Shown piece after piece: positions 10,601-19,671 of a stretch of DNA of 64,000 nt. The notes below the pieces were generated by a model. That model saw nothing but the letters and a program-made list of their open reading frames with translations, made no database searches and was not told where the DNA came from. Position numbers and translations under genes: made by a program. The stretch covers positions 21,814 to 85,813 of the forward strand of contig QCBJ01000004.1 of NCBI GenBank assembly GCA_003281645.1, read 5' to 3'. Within the stretch, counting starts at the first letter, position 1. Every line of letters starts with the position of its first letter. Source of the DNA: Prochlorococcus sp. AG-347-G20 (lineage in GTDB: Bacteria > Cyanobacteriota > Cyanobacteriia > PCC-6307 > Cyanobiaceae).

Positions 10601-11387
10601 TCTAAATGAGGATGATAAATTTAACCCTCTTGCTGGGGCTTCAAGGGATGGTGATTCAATTAATCGTATATTTGGTTCAGCGCCAGGTTCATATGGAGCT
10701 GGTCTGCAAGAACTAATTTCAAATTCTAACTGGGAAAATATTGATGATTTTGGAGAATCATTTCTTAATTGGAGTAAGTGGATTTACAGTGATAATCATG
10801 AACCAATAGAGGATAAAAAATCATTAGAAAATGTTCTTAAAAATGTTCAGTTAGTTGTACATAACCAAGATAATAAGGAACATGATATTTTAGATTCTGA
10901 TGATTATTATCAATTTCAGGGTGGATTATCTTCAGCAGTAAAAAAATTAAGCGGTAAATTACCTGAGATGTATCATGGTGATTTATCAAAATTTGGATTA
11001 TCTAAAATTTCAAAATTACAAGATGAAATTAATAAAGTTGTTATATCAAGAATACTTAACCCTAAATGGATAAATGGAATGAAGGCTAATGGTTATAAAG
11101 GAGCATTTGAATTTTCAGCTACACTAGATTACTTATATGCTTTTGATGCTTCTACTGAAGTAGTTTCAGATTGGTGTTATGAGGAAGTTTATAAATCATG
11201 GTTATGTGATCTGGATCTTAGGAATTTCTTTCTAGTGAATAATCCATGGGCTTTAAGAGATATTGCACAAAGATTTCTTGAAATTGTTAATAGAAAAATG
11301 TGGAATAATTGTTCATCAGATGTCATTGAAAATTTAAAGAACATAATTATTAATACTGATTCAATAATTGAAAAAAACGAATTTTGA
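7650..11387 (+). CDS. cobN: cobaltochelatase large subunit CobN
   Basis: CobN/BchH-type protein: WGKPSDAIDLDDKGFSINGIRFGKITLLIQPQRGY, HIGKHGTIEWLPGKS, NDPGEGSQAKRRT. The ORF track starts at 7620 but internal Met at 7650 (MHRILNIGGNEKNK) seems the likelier start. Confidence 0.93.
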   Translation: MHRILNIGGNEKNKDDLIEQPAADFIFITSVKADLNLISNLLLEKEFASLKNNIRALEISNLNSSAQIDNYLLKTINYAKVVVLRIFGDKGTWSYGIEQLLNWQAFNKKRKLVILSGTIDQEISLCEISSINKNIALNISRLLRSGGLDNYRKFLNCLNYLVVDEKLIPDEFLNIIFYADPYLHDWKNEKGEKIGIISYKSLFLANEIEVNEKLNLQLRKCGLSPKTFFISTLKDHIIQKKLIDIFKKENIKLIITTTSFSSSQIKNNDLIENSTNIFTSLKIPILQLLSSNRSRKKWLNSSIGMNSSDLLMQIIIPEFDGRITTCPSAFKEIISKKNTLYSEITSYKADQIGIQWISKLATNYLKLQKLNNFDKRICLVISNYPVKNGRIGNGVGLNTPSSIINILNWLKEEGYDLGSCNHPQDSSELMSMLIKTRTNDIESQNNKPLDYFPLSEYLKYWNNLELDPKNIIVNRWGKPSDAIDLDDKGFSINGIRFGKITLLIQPQRGYNAFTDRDIHSPDLPPPHRYLAQYFWIEKVFNANAICHIGKHGTIEWLPGKSIGLSNKCFPNIICPAIPNIYPFIVNDPGEGSQAKRRTAATIIDHLTPPLDRSELYGKYSILENYLDEYFEAKLLNSNRIEIIEKSIFELIKNDFSEITLKNKNNQIEEIDSFLCKIKESQIRTGLHIFGSRQNDINEINLFLCIARVPNANRIGVIQYIAKHLKLDLNPWTNKYDQNLTDKDKKILLTFSNKNILNFRMAIDFLEQQAKYLIYLFFYKKNTNIKNLEKYKNQKIIDYFFNEKKHNKYFLLLKKEILYPIINSSYNEKLSFINSLNGQYVKSGPSGAPTRGKTEALPTGKNFFSVDSRGLPTESAWSVGCKSASQIIDLYKQDNGEDLKNIAISVWATSTMRNGGEDICQILYLLGVQPIWDGASRRVVDLEIIPLSVLERPRVDVTLRISGMFRDAFPQLIKLTSKAINLVSNLNEDDKFNPLAGASRDGDSINRIFGSAPGSYGAGLQELISNSNWENIDDFGESFLNWSKWIYSDNHEPIEDKKSLENVLKNVQLVVHNQDNKEHDILDSDDYYQFQGGLSSAVKKLSGKLPEMYHGDLSKFGLSKISKLQDEINKVVISRILNPKWINGMKANGYKGAFEFSATLDYLYAFDASTEVVSDWCYEEVYKSWLCDLDLRNFFLVNNPWALRDIAQRFLEIVNRKMWNNCSSDVIENLKNIIINTDSIIEKNEF

Positions 11388-11388
11388 A

Positions 11389-12036
11389 TTATCTACCTAA
11401 TAGTGAAAGTCCATGACTATCTGTTCCGCATGTTTTTAGCATTGAATATTTATCTGCTAATTTATCTATTTCTGAACATACAAATAAACTAGGATTCCAT
11501 ACTTCATTAAGTTCATAATCGTACCAAACCTCTATTCCATCAATACCTTGTATTTTTGCCTCTGGAATTAATTTATAAAAGGGAATCCTGTATCTCGCTG
11601 GATGTGCAAGAAATGATAAACCACCAGCTAAATTTATTGCTTTAATAACTGATTTAATATTTAAATCATTACCTATTGGAGACTCTCCAAGGATGTAGGG
11701 ATTTAAGTATTTACTTTTTATATCTATTCCCAATGCAATTACATGTACTAAACATCCTAGAATCAAACAATTAATTTCTATTCCCGAAATTAATGTAATA
11801 GAATCTTTAGGATAATTTTTGAGTATATTATTTTTTTTTATATATTCATGAGCTTTAATAGTATGATGATCGGTTATTGATAAAAATTTCAATTTATTTT
11901 TATAAGCTTGTTCTAAAAGTTCATATGGTTCTAGACTTCCATCACTAAATTTTGTATGACAGTGAAAATTAATATTTTTAGGACAACTATTTTTATTAAT
12001 ATTGGAAGTTAATTTTACTAAGTCTTCCCTATTCAT
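11389..12036 (-). CDS. PHP-domain metal-dependent phosphoesterase
   Basis: NFHCHTKFSDGSLEPYEL, ITDHHTIKA, CGTDSHG motifs. Confidence 0.85.
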   Translation of the reverse strand: MNREDLVKLTSNINKNSCPKNINFHCHTKFSDGSLEPYELLEQAYKNKLKFLSITDHHTIKAHEYIKKNNILKNYPKDSITLISGIEINCLILGCLVHVIALGIDIKSKYLNPYILGESPIGNDLNIKSVIKAINLAGGLSFLAHPARYRIPFYKLIPEAKIQGIDGIEVWYDYELNEVWNPSLFVCSEIDKLADKYSMLKTCGTDSHGLSLLGR

Positions 12037-12595
12037 TAGTTAATGAATTCTCATTTTTCTTTCTAATCTTTGCATATAATTGTATTGAAGCCAACATGAA
12101 AATAATTAGTCCCACTATGCTCCATGTAGCAACACTAGTTGGAAAATTATTTTTAAAAATAACTAAAAGTACAATTATAAATAATAATAAAGTAGGCAAT
12201 TCATTTAATAATCTAAGGTTTTTTGCTGAAATGGTTGAATTACCATTTTGTAATGAATACATTATTTTGTAACAATAAAAATGATAAATTACTAATCCTA
12301 AAACAAAAGAAATTTTAATTTGCAACCACTTCTCACTTAACCAACTTGGTTGCATAATAACCATGCATATAGCCATACTTAAAGCTAATATCATCCCAGG
12401 TGTTGTGATTATATTCGCCAGCCTTTTTTCCATCAATGTGTATTGTTTATTAAAGGCAATTTTTAATTCATTATCCATATTTTTAGATTCTTCATGATAT
12501 ATAAAAAGTCTTACTAAATAAAAAAGTCCCGCAAACCAAACGATTACACCAATAATGTGAAGTGATTTAAACCAGAGATATGCTTCAGCTGCCAA
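12029..12595 (-). CDS. hemJ: HemJ/CopD-like membrane protein (protoporphyrinogen IX oxidase family)
   Basis: 188 aa, AEAYLWFKSLHIIGVIVWFAGLFYLVRLFIYH is the HemJ N-terminal signature; multiple TM segments. Confidence 0.85.
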   Translation of the reverse strand: MAAEAYLWFKSLHIIGVIVWFAGLFYLVRLFIYHEESKNMDNELKIAFNKQYTLMEKRLANIITTPGMILALSMAICMVIMQPSWLSEKWLQIKISFVLGLVIYHFYCYKIMYSLQNGNSTISAKNLRLLNELPTLLLFIIVLLVIFKNNFPTSVATWSIVGLIIFMLASIQLYAKIRKKNENSLTNE

Positions 12596-12682
12596 ATTAC
12601 TAGATTAATTTAAAATATATATTTTAAATATAGTTATATTTAACAATATCAAGAAATCTATTTTTCAAAAATTAATTAATAT

Positions 12683-14641
12683 TTATAACTCGTTAAAATA
12701 TTCATATATATCATTTACTGAATTTTTTCCAAGTCCTTTAACTTTTGATAAATCCTCTTTACTAGCTATTCTTATCGCGTCTATTGATTTAAAATGCTCA
12801 AGCAATTCTCTTATTCTTGATGGACCTAATCCGCTGATTTGGGACAATTGAGATCTATTCATTCTCTTAGATCTTTTGTCTCTATGAAAAGATAATGCAA
12901 ATCTATGAGCTTCATCTCTTACCCTTCTTAATAGAAGAACTCCTTTTTGATTTTCATCAGTATCAAGAGACTTAGTAAAGCCTGGAATAAATATTTCTTC
13001 ATTTTTTTTTGCTAATGAACATATAGTTACTTCTTGCTCAAGATTTAATTTTTTTAATGCTTTAATAGCTGCATTTAACTGTCCTTTTCCTCCATCAATC
13101 ATTATTAAATCAGGCCAATCTGATAGAAGTTCATTGTCTAATTTACTATTCGTTTTATCGTTTAATATTGAAAAATCCCCTCCGCTTTTTTTAAATATTG
13201 ACCATTTTTTAAACCTTCTATGTATTACTTCATATATCGAAGCAAAATCATCACTATGTCCTACAAAAACGTTTGGATCTTTAATTTTATATTTCCTATA
13301 ATGCTGTTTAGAAGGAATCCCATCAATAAAAACGACTTGTGATGCTACAGGGTCACTTCCTTGAATATGGCTTATATCATAACCTTCAATTCTTTTAGGT
13401 TGTTCGCTTAATTCAAGTATTTGGGCAAGATCCTCAATTGATGATTCATTATCTTGTATCCCATTTAATATTCTATCTAATTCCAATTTCGCATTTTTTA
13501 AAACCATTTCTACAGTTTCATGTTTTTTATTTCTTTTTGGGATTATGATTTTTACTTTCTTTTTTCTTAGTTCCGTTAACCAATCCTCTATGGTTACTTG
13601 TTTTGGAAGATTATATTGAATAAGAATTTCTGATGGTATTTCTACAGCTTCAACATTCATATAATGCTCTTCTAATATCCTTTGTAAAATAAGATTTTCA
13701 TCTTCATTATATAATTTTTGACTATAGCCAATTCTCCCAATGAGCTTACCAGATCTCATTTGGAAAATTTGTATACTAGCTACATTTTTTTCTGAAACTA
13801 TTCCAAAGATATCTCTATTAATTGAAGAATCTGGTATTGATATTTTTTGTGATTCAGTTAATAATTTTAATCCTGAAATTTGGTCTCTTATTTTTGCTGC
13901 ATTCTCATAATCTAAATCATTGGAAAATTGGAGCATTTTTTTTTGTAAAAATACTTCTAAGTCATCATTTCTTCCCTGAAATATCATAGATACTTGTTTC
14001 ATTATTTTTTTATAATCGTCAGATGAAATAACTTCTTGGCAAACACCTGGACATCTTCCTATTGAATAATTCAAACAAGTTCTATCTTTGTAGACTGGCC
14101 TTGGTCTTTGTCTAAGTGGAAATATTTTTTTTATTGTAAATAATGTTCTCCTTAATAATCCGACATCAACATAAGGTCCATAATATCTATCTAAATTATT
14201 TCTATTTCTTCTTCTTCTTGTAATAAATATTCGAGGATATTTTTCACTCCAAGTTATACAAAGATATGGATATTTTTTATCATCCTTTAAAAGAATATTA
14301 AAGTATGGTTTGTTTGTTTTAATCAAATTTGACTCTAAATTTAATGCTTCATATTCGCTATCTGTGACTATTATTTCTATTTCAGTTATTTGACGAACCA
14401 TCAAACTTAATCGAGGAGTTAAATCTGAATAATTATTGAAATAACTACTTACTCTACTGCGTAGTTTTTTAGATTTACCGATATAAAGTAAGTTATTATC
14501 AATATCTTTAAAAAGATAACACCCAGATGACTTTGGAATTTCGGATAATCTGGATTTTAATAACTCCTTATTATTAATTAATTTATATTCAATTTTAAAA
14601 TTATATTTTTTATCTATTTTTTCGATAGAGGAATTACTCAT
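12683..14641 (-). CDS. uvrC: excinuclease ABC subunit C
   Basis: GIY-YIG domain SGCYLFKDIDNNLLYIGKSKKLRSRVSSYF; UvrC RNase H-like core DLIMIDGGKGQLNAA; C-terminal HhH. Confidence 0.97.
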   Translation of the reverse strand: MSNSSIEKIDKKYNFKIEYKLINNKELLKSRLSEIPKSSGCYLFKDIDNNLLYIGKSKKLRSRVSSYFNNYSDLTPRLSLMVRQITEIEIIVTDSEYEALNLESNLIKTNKPYFNILLKDDKKYPYLCITWSEKYPRIFITRRRRNRNNLDRYYGPYVDVGLLRRTLFTIKKIFPLRQRPRPVYKDRTCLNYSIGRCPGVCQEVISSDDYKKIMKQVSMIFQGRNDDLEVFLQKKMLQFSNDLDYENAAKIRDQISGLKLLTESQKISIPDSSINRDIFGIVSEKNVASIQIFQMRSGKLIGRIGYSQKLYNEDENLILQRILEEHYMNVEAVEIPSEILIQYNLPKQVTIEDWLTELRKKKVKIIIPKRNKKHETVEMVLKNAKLELDRILNGIQDNESSIEDLAQILELSEQPKRIEGYDISHIQGSDPVASQVVFIDGIPSKQHYRKYKIKDPNVFVGHSDDFASIYEVIHRRFKKWSIFKKSGGDFSILNDKTNSKLDNELLSDWPDLIMIDGGKGQLNAAIKALKKLNLEQEVTICSLAKKNEEIFIPGFTKSLDTDENQKGVLLLRRVRDEAHRFALSFHRDKRSKRMNRSQLSQISGLGPSRIRELLEHFKSIDAIRIASKEDLSKVKGLGKNSVNDIYEYFNEL

Positions 14642-14650
14642 TTAAAATAA

Positions 14651-15139
14651 TTATCCTCCATAATTCCAGCCAGTTGAAGATAAATTTAGTGAGTCAACAT
14701 CATTATTCAGATAAGCAGATTGAACCTCTCCTACAAAAACGGTATGGTCTCCATGCATAACACTTCCAACAACATTACATTCAACTCCACCAACACTATC
14801 AACTAAAATAGGCAATCCAAGCTCACCTAAATTAAATTCAACAGATTCAAATCTACCTCCTAATGCTTTTTGAGGTTTAAAGAAAATAGCTGCTAGATCC
14901 TTTTGATCACTTTTAAGCACATTTAATGAGAACTTATTATTGGATTTTATTATTTCATGACTAGAACCCTCTGCTCTAACAGCCATTACAACTAATGGTG
15001 GGGTGAAAGAACCTTGAGTCACCCAACTTGCAGTAAATCCATTTACTTCATTTTTATCCTCGTCTCTAACGCCACAAATAAATAATCCGTGAGGTATTTT
15101 TCTTAATAAGATTTTTTTTGCTTCTAGATTTAATGTCAT
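14651..15139 (-). CDS. flavin reductase-like FMN-binding protein
   Basis: 162 aa; GLFICGVRDEDKNEVNGFTASWVTQGSFTPPLVVMAV...FSLNVLKSDQKDLAAIF typical of the flavin reductase domain. Confidence 0.85.
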   Translation of the reverse strand: MTLNLEAKKILLRKIPHGLFICGVRDEDKNEVNGFTASWVTQGSFTPPLVVMAVRAEGSSHEIIKSNNKFSLNVLKSDQKDLAAIFFKPQKALGGRFESVEFNLGELGLPILVDSVGGVECNVVGSVMHGDHTVFVGEVQSAYLNNDVDSLNLSSTGWNYGG

Positions 15140-15198
15140 AATTGATTTATCTAATAATCTTATTTTAACTAAATTTCTTATTCGATCATAATAAATTC

Positions 15199-15672
15199 AT
15201 GAAAATTCTTTATCCAGGTACATTTGATCCTTTAACAAACGGGCATCTTGATTTAATTGAAAGGGCTGAAAAAATATTTGGCAATCTAGTAGTTGCTGTT
15301 TTAGAAAATACTTCTAAAACACCAACATTTAATCTTGAAAGAAGAATAATACAAATAAAAAATTCTCTTTCTCATTTACCTAATATTGAAGTTATTTCTT
15401 ATTCTGGTCTAACTGTTGATTGTGCAAATGATCTAAAAGCTAATCTTATTCTTAGAGGATTAAGAGCAATGAGTGATTTTGAGTATGAACTTCAAATTGC
15501 TCATACAAATAAATCTCTTAATAATGATATTGAAACTATATTTTTATCTACAAATACAAATTATAGTTTTCTTAGTAGTTCTTTAGTAAAAGAAGTTGCA
15601 AAATTTGGTGGTGAAATTAATCACATGGTACCCCCCTCTGTTGAGAGGGATTTAAAAGAATATTTTAAATAA
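15199..15672 (+). CDS. coaD: pantetheine-phosphate adenylyltransferase
   Basis: [45 protein letters not shown]. Confidence 0.97.
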   Translation: MKILYPGTFDPLTNGHLDLIERAEKIFGNLVVAVLENTSKTPTFNLERRIIQIKNSLSHLPNIEVISYSGLTVDCANDLKANLILRGLRAMSDFEYELQIAHTNKSLNNDIETIFLSTNTNYSFLSSSLVKEVAKFGGEINHMVPPSVERDLKEYFK

Positions 15673-15680
15673 TATTTTTA

Positions 15681-16904
15681 TTAACAAGATTTCAAGTAAT
15701 AAAGATCACGTAATAATTTAAAAGCTTTTTCTTTTTCAATTTTATTAGAATTTTGGATAATGCTAATAATTATTGGCTTTTCATTTTTATATAAAAAGCC
15801 AGATAATGCAAAGACATTTGAAAGAGTCCCAGTTTTGCCAAAAAACTTTCCAGATAATTCACTATTTACAAATCTTTTAGCTAATGTTCCTCTTACTCCC
15901 GTAATTGAAAGTGTAGATTGATAAGCTTTAAAATCATTAAAATATCTCATTTTATCTAAAAACAATACAACTAACTTTGTTGTAATTTTATTTTTTCTAG
16001 ACAATCCACTAGCATCTGCAAAGTATGCATTAGTTGCTGGGAGGCCTTTATTTATAAGCCATCTTTTCAATTTTATATAGTCATTATCGTTCCATGTATT
16101 TGAGGCATTTTTAAACAGAGATTCAGCTGTAAAATTATGGCTTTCTGAATTTGTTAGAGTTAATAATGAAAGAATTGGTGTTGAATATATTTTATTTATC
16201 TCTTTAATATTTTTTAAATAAAAAGTTCTTTCTGAATCAAAAAAATCTATATATATTTTTGAATTTGGAAATTTATTTCTTAAATAATTTTTAATAAAAT
16301 TTTTTAATGCATAGATATCATCATATTTATTGTGATTACTTTCAATTGCAAGAGATGTAATTGGAGATCCATATTCATAAAGTTTATCGGTATTTGTCCA
16401 ACCATTAGGCCAATATAATTTTGAGTCAATTTCTACAATATTAAAGTTTATAATTTTATTTTCTTTAACATTTGAAATTAGTTCGATTATATGTTCATAA
16501 TTAAGATCTGGATCGCCTTGACCGAGTAAATAATAATCGTTTTTATTTTTAAATAAGGAAGTTTTTAAATTATTATTTAATTTATATTTACTTAAAACAT
16601 AAGCTGATGAGAATAATTTTTGATTAGATGCTGGCAACCTTGGAACATCCTCATTGTAGGAACTAATTATTTCCCCTTTATTATTAATAATTGAAACACT
16701 AAATGAATCATCAAGCGTTTGATTCAATAAAGAATCATAAGAAGGACATATTTTGTTTTTAGTAAATATTCCCGGGAAATTAAAATAAATACTATTTAAA
16801 ATAGTTATTTTCTGATTTGCTAGTAAATATCTTATTAAGAAAGGAGATGTTACCAATACAAGAAGAATTAAGAAAAATAAATAAATTTTTTTAATCACAT
16901 TCAA
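15681..16904 (-). CDS. dacB: D-alanyl-D-alanine carboxypeptidase (PBP4/DacB, S13 family)
   Basis: PRLPASNQKLFSSAYVL (SxxK), DASGLSRKN, GKTGTLSNVFALSGFL; N-terminal TM. Confidence 0.88.
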   Translation of the reverse strand: MNVIKKIYLFFLILLVLVTSPFLIRYLLANQKITILNSIYFNFPGIFTKNKICPSYDSLLNQTLDDSFSVSIINNKGEIISSYNEDVPRLPASNQKLFSSAYVLSKYKLNNNLKTSLFKNKNDYYLLGQGDPDLNYEHIIELISNVKENKIINFNIVEIDSKLYWPNGWTNTDKLYEYGSPITSLAIESNHNKYDDIYALKNFIKNYLRNKFPNSKIYIDFFDSERTFYLKNIKEINKIYSTPILSLLTLTNSESHNFTAESLFKNASNTWNDNDYIKLKRWLINKGLPATNAYFADASGLSRKNKITTKLVVLFLDKMRYFNDFKAYQSTLSITGVRGTLAKRFVNSELSGKFFGKTGTLSNVFALSGFLYKNEKPIIISIIQNSNKIEKEKAFKLLRDLYYLKSC

Positions 16905-16905
16905 T

Positions 16906-17532
16906 CTATAAATTTACAAAAATAGATTCATTGTCGGGTTTAATTTCAAATTCTTTTTTAAAAAAATATCTTTTATTTTCTTCTTTGAAAAGCAACCAGT
17001 TATTTGGATAAATATGCATAAGAGCAGCTTTATTTAAAGGCTGAAGAAAATAAATATTTTTCCATGTTTTGACAAAGTTTTTACGTCGCTCTCTAATAAC
17101 ACTTCCAATACCAATATTGGCATCTTCAAATTTTGGATTTAATGAATAATGCGTACCTTGATAATTATCAGACATTGGTTCAAATGAATCGAAATCATAT
17201 GGCTGAGGTATTATCGATATCATTTTACTATCAATATTACTTATATTATTTGATTCATTAAATGATTTAAAAGTAAAGATATTATCTTTGATATCTGGAT
17301 AGTCTCTTTGAGCCAAAGCCACAGCACCTTGATCAGCAAATGTTATGAATACATTATTATTTTTAGACAATATCTTGTAGATAGTTATTCCAATTCTGTT
17401 AAATTTCAATCCTTCAAAATTAAATTCTATAGTAAATCTTTTATTTGAATCTAATAAACTTGGAATAATTGCATCCTCCATATTCTTAAGAGATTCATTT
17501 AAATCTTTAGGTAGTTTGTAATTTGTTTCCAT
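16906..17532 (-). CDS. DUF1995 family protein
   Basis: 208 aa; cyanobacterial/plastid family pattern LPKDLNESLKNMEDAIIPSLLDSNKRFTIEFNFEGLKFNRIGITIYKIL. Confidence 0.7.
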   Translation of the reverse strand: METNYKLPKDLNESLKNMEDAIIPSLLDSNKRFTIEFNFEGLKFNRIGITIYKILSKNNNVFITFADQGAVALAQRDYPDIKDNIFTFKSFNESNNISNIDSKMISIIPQPYDFDSFEPMSDNYQGTHYSLNPKFEDANIGIGSVIRERRKNFVKTWKNIYFLQPLNKAALMHIYPNNWLLFKEENKRYFFKKEFEIKPDNESIFVNL

Positions 17533-18704
17533 TAAAATTTGTCAATACATACTTGAATAAGTTCTAAAAATTTATCTATTTCTGACTTATTGTTTATTGA
17601 ACCTAAAGTAACACGAATATTTGAATATAGTTCATCATCTTTTAAACCAATATTTTTAAGTGTTGAGCTAGGTTTCCCAGATGAGCTTGAACAAGCACTT
17701 CCACTACTTATGGCTATTTTATTTTCTGACATGAAATTAACAATCTTATAGGCTCTTATAGGCTCAAATAGTTTATTTAATAGTAGAAACGAAATATGAT
17801 TGGGAAGTCTATTGTTTATACTACCTGTAATCTTTATATGATTATTATCCTTAATTTTTTGAATAAAATAATTTTTAAGATTATTAACTTTATTAGAAGG
17901 AAATTCAGTTATGAAATCATATAATTTTATTTTTCCTTTTATATTCTTTAAAGATTCATACATTCCAGCGATTAATGGCAAAGCTTGTGTACCTTGTCTA
18001 ATTGAAAATTCCTGAGTAAGTGATATGTCGTTATTTTTTAAAATTTGTCTAGACTTTTCTTTTGTTAAAAGAATACCGATCCCTTTTGGACCTCCAAATT
18101 TATGAGCAGATAAACTTAAAAAATCACATTTAAGATCTTTCCAACTGAATATTCCATTACTTAATATTTGAGTTCCATCTAAATGAAACATTATATTTAA
18201 TTCTTCACATTTGGAACCAATAAATTGGACAGGTTGTATTGTCCCAATTTCACTTTGTCCCCAAATAATTGATACAAGCTTAGTTTCATTGTTTAAAATT
18301 TTTTCGATATTAGAAATATTTAAAATTCCATCTTTATTTACCATCCATTCGTAAATATCCCAATTTTGTTTTTTTAGCTTATTAGCACAAATAGTTGTAG
18401 CTTGATGTTCAACATTTGAAATAACAATTCTACCATTTTTAAAGTTCTCATAAATATTATTAAATACAATATTTATTGATTCCGAAGAACCAGATGTAAA
18501 AATTATATCCTCTGGATCTGCTTCAAATATATAAGCAATTTTAGATCTAATTTTTTCAAGATATGTAGAGCATTTTATCCCTAGCTCATATGTAGTTGAA
18601 GGGTTATGCCAATAATTTCTGTAAGTTGAATTAATTATATTTAAAACATTTTCAGATAATGGAGTTGTAGATGCATTATCTAAATAGATAAAATTATTTT
18701 CCAT
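17532..18704 (-). CDS. cysteine desulfurase (NifS/IscS-like, class V aminotransferase)
   Basis: YLDNASTTPLS, FTSGSSESINIVF, LSAHKFGGPKGIGIL, SSGSACSSSSGKPS. Confidence 0.93.
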   Translation of the reverse strand: MENNFIYLDNASTTPLSENVLNIINSTYRNYWHNPSTTYELGIKCSTYLEKIRSKIAYIFEADPEDIIFTSGSSESINIVFNNIYENFKNGRIVISNVEHQATTICANKLKKQNWDIYEWMVNKDGILNISNIEKILNNETKLVSIIWGQSEIGTIQPVQFIGSKCEELNIMFHLDGTQILSNGIFSWKDLKCDFLSLSAHKFGGPKGIGILLTKEKSRQILKNNDISLTQEFSIRQGTQALPLIAGMYESLKNIKGKIKLYDFITEFPSNKVNNLKNYFIQKIKDNNHIKITGSINNRLPNHISFLLLNKLFEPIRAYKIVNFMSENKIAISSGSACSSSSGKPSSTLKNIGLKDDELYSNIRVTLGSINNKSEIDKFLELIQVCIDKF

Positions 18705-19564
18705 TAATTTACTAACATTGATCCTGAGAAAACCTTTTTAGCATAACCGGTCATCATGACTTCACAATCGTCTTTTGACCAATCAATTTTAAGATTACCT
18801 CCTGGTAAAGTTACTATAGTTTGTGAATTACAAAGGCCTAATTTATAAGCTGCTACATGAATAGCACAGGCACCTGTTCCACAAGCTAATGTTGGTCCTG
18901 CACCTCTTTCCCATACTTTTACTTTTATGTTATCTCTATTTAAAATTTGGCAAAAATGTACATTAGTTTTTTCAGGAAATAATTCATTTTTTTCAAAAAT
19001 AGGACCAAGTCTGGAAAGAGCAATTGACTCTATGTCTTTTACAAAGAATATTAAATGAGGATTTCCCATCCCTACGGCATAACCCATATTATTAAAATCT
19101 TTCTCAATAAAATCGTGTGAAGGAATTGAATTAATTTTTTTTTCAATTGTTGTTGGAATATTTTGACTTTCTAAAATTGGAACTCCCATTTTTACTGTAA
19201 TTTCATCATTTATATATTTTGCAATTTTTAAACCTGCTTTAGTCTCAATTTTATATTCTATATTTTTGTTATTCATTGAATCATTTACGTGGAGATACTC
19301 AACTAAACACCTAATTCCGTTTCCACACATTTGTGCTTCAGAACCATCAGAATTAAAAATTATCATTTTTGCATAATTATCCTCATTAGGTTCTTCTATA
19401 AAAATCACACCATCTGCACCAATACCAAATTGCCTGTTGCAAATTTGTTTTATATCGAATATTTTATTTGTCATGAAATTTTTATATAAATCATTTCCTC
19501 TAGAATCAATTACTACGAAATCATTTCCGTTCCCTTGATATTTTCCAAAAGTTATATTTTTCAT
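18704..19564 (-). CDS. dapF: diaminopimelate epimerase
   Basis: FGKYQGNGNDFVVID, MCGNGIRCLVEYL, ERGAGPTLACGTGACAI. Confidence 0.97.
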   Translation of the reverse strand: MKNITFGKYQGNGNDFVVIDSRGNDLYKNFMTNKIFDIKQICNRQFGIGADGVIFIEEPNEDNYAKMIIFNSDGSEAQMCGNGIRCLVEYLHVNDSMNNKNIEYKIETKAGLKIAKYINDEITVKMGVPILESQNIPTTIEKKINSIPSHDFIEKDFNNMGYAVGMGNPHLIFFVKDIESIALSRLGPIFEKNELFPEKTNVHFCQILNRDNIKVKVWERGAGPTLACGTGACAIHVAAYKLGLCNSQTIVTLPGGNLKIDWSKDDCEVMMTGYAKKVFSGSMLVN

Positions 19565-19671
19565 TTGTAGAAATTATATTTTAAATTTTAATTATAAATT
19601 ATTCCTTTTAACAATCTATTTCTATTTTATACAATGGATATTAAAATAATAATTTAACAAATAAAAATTAA

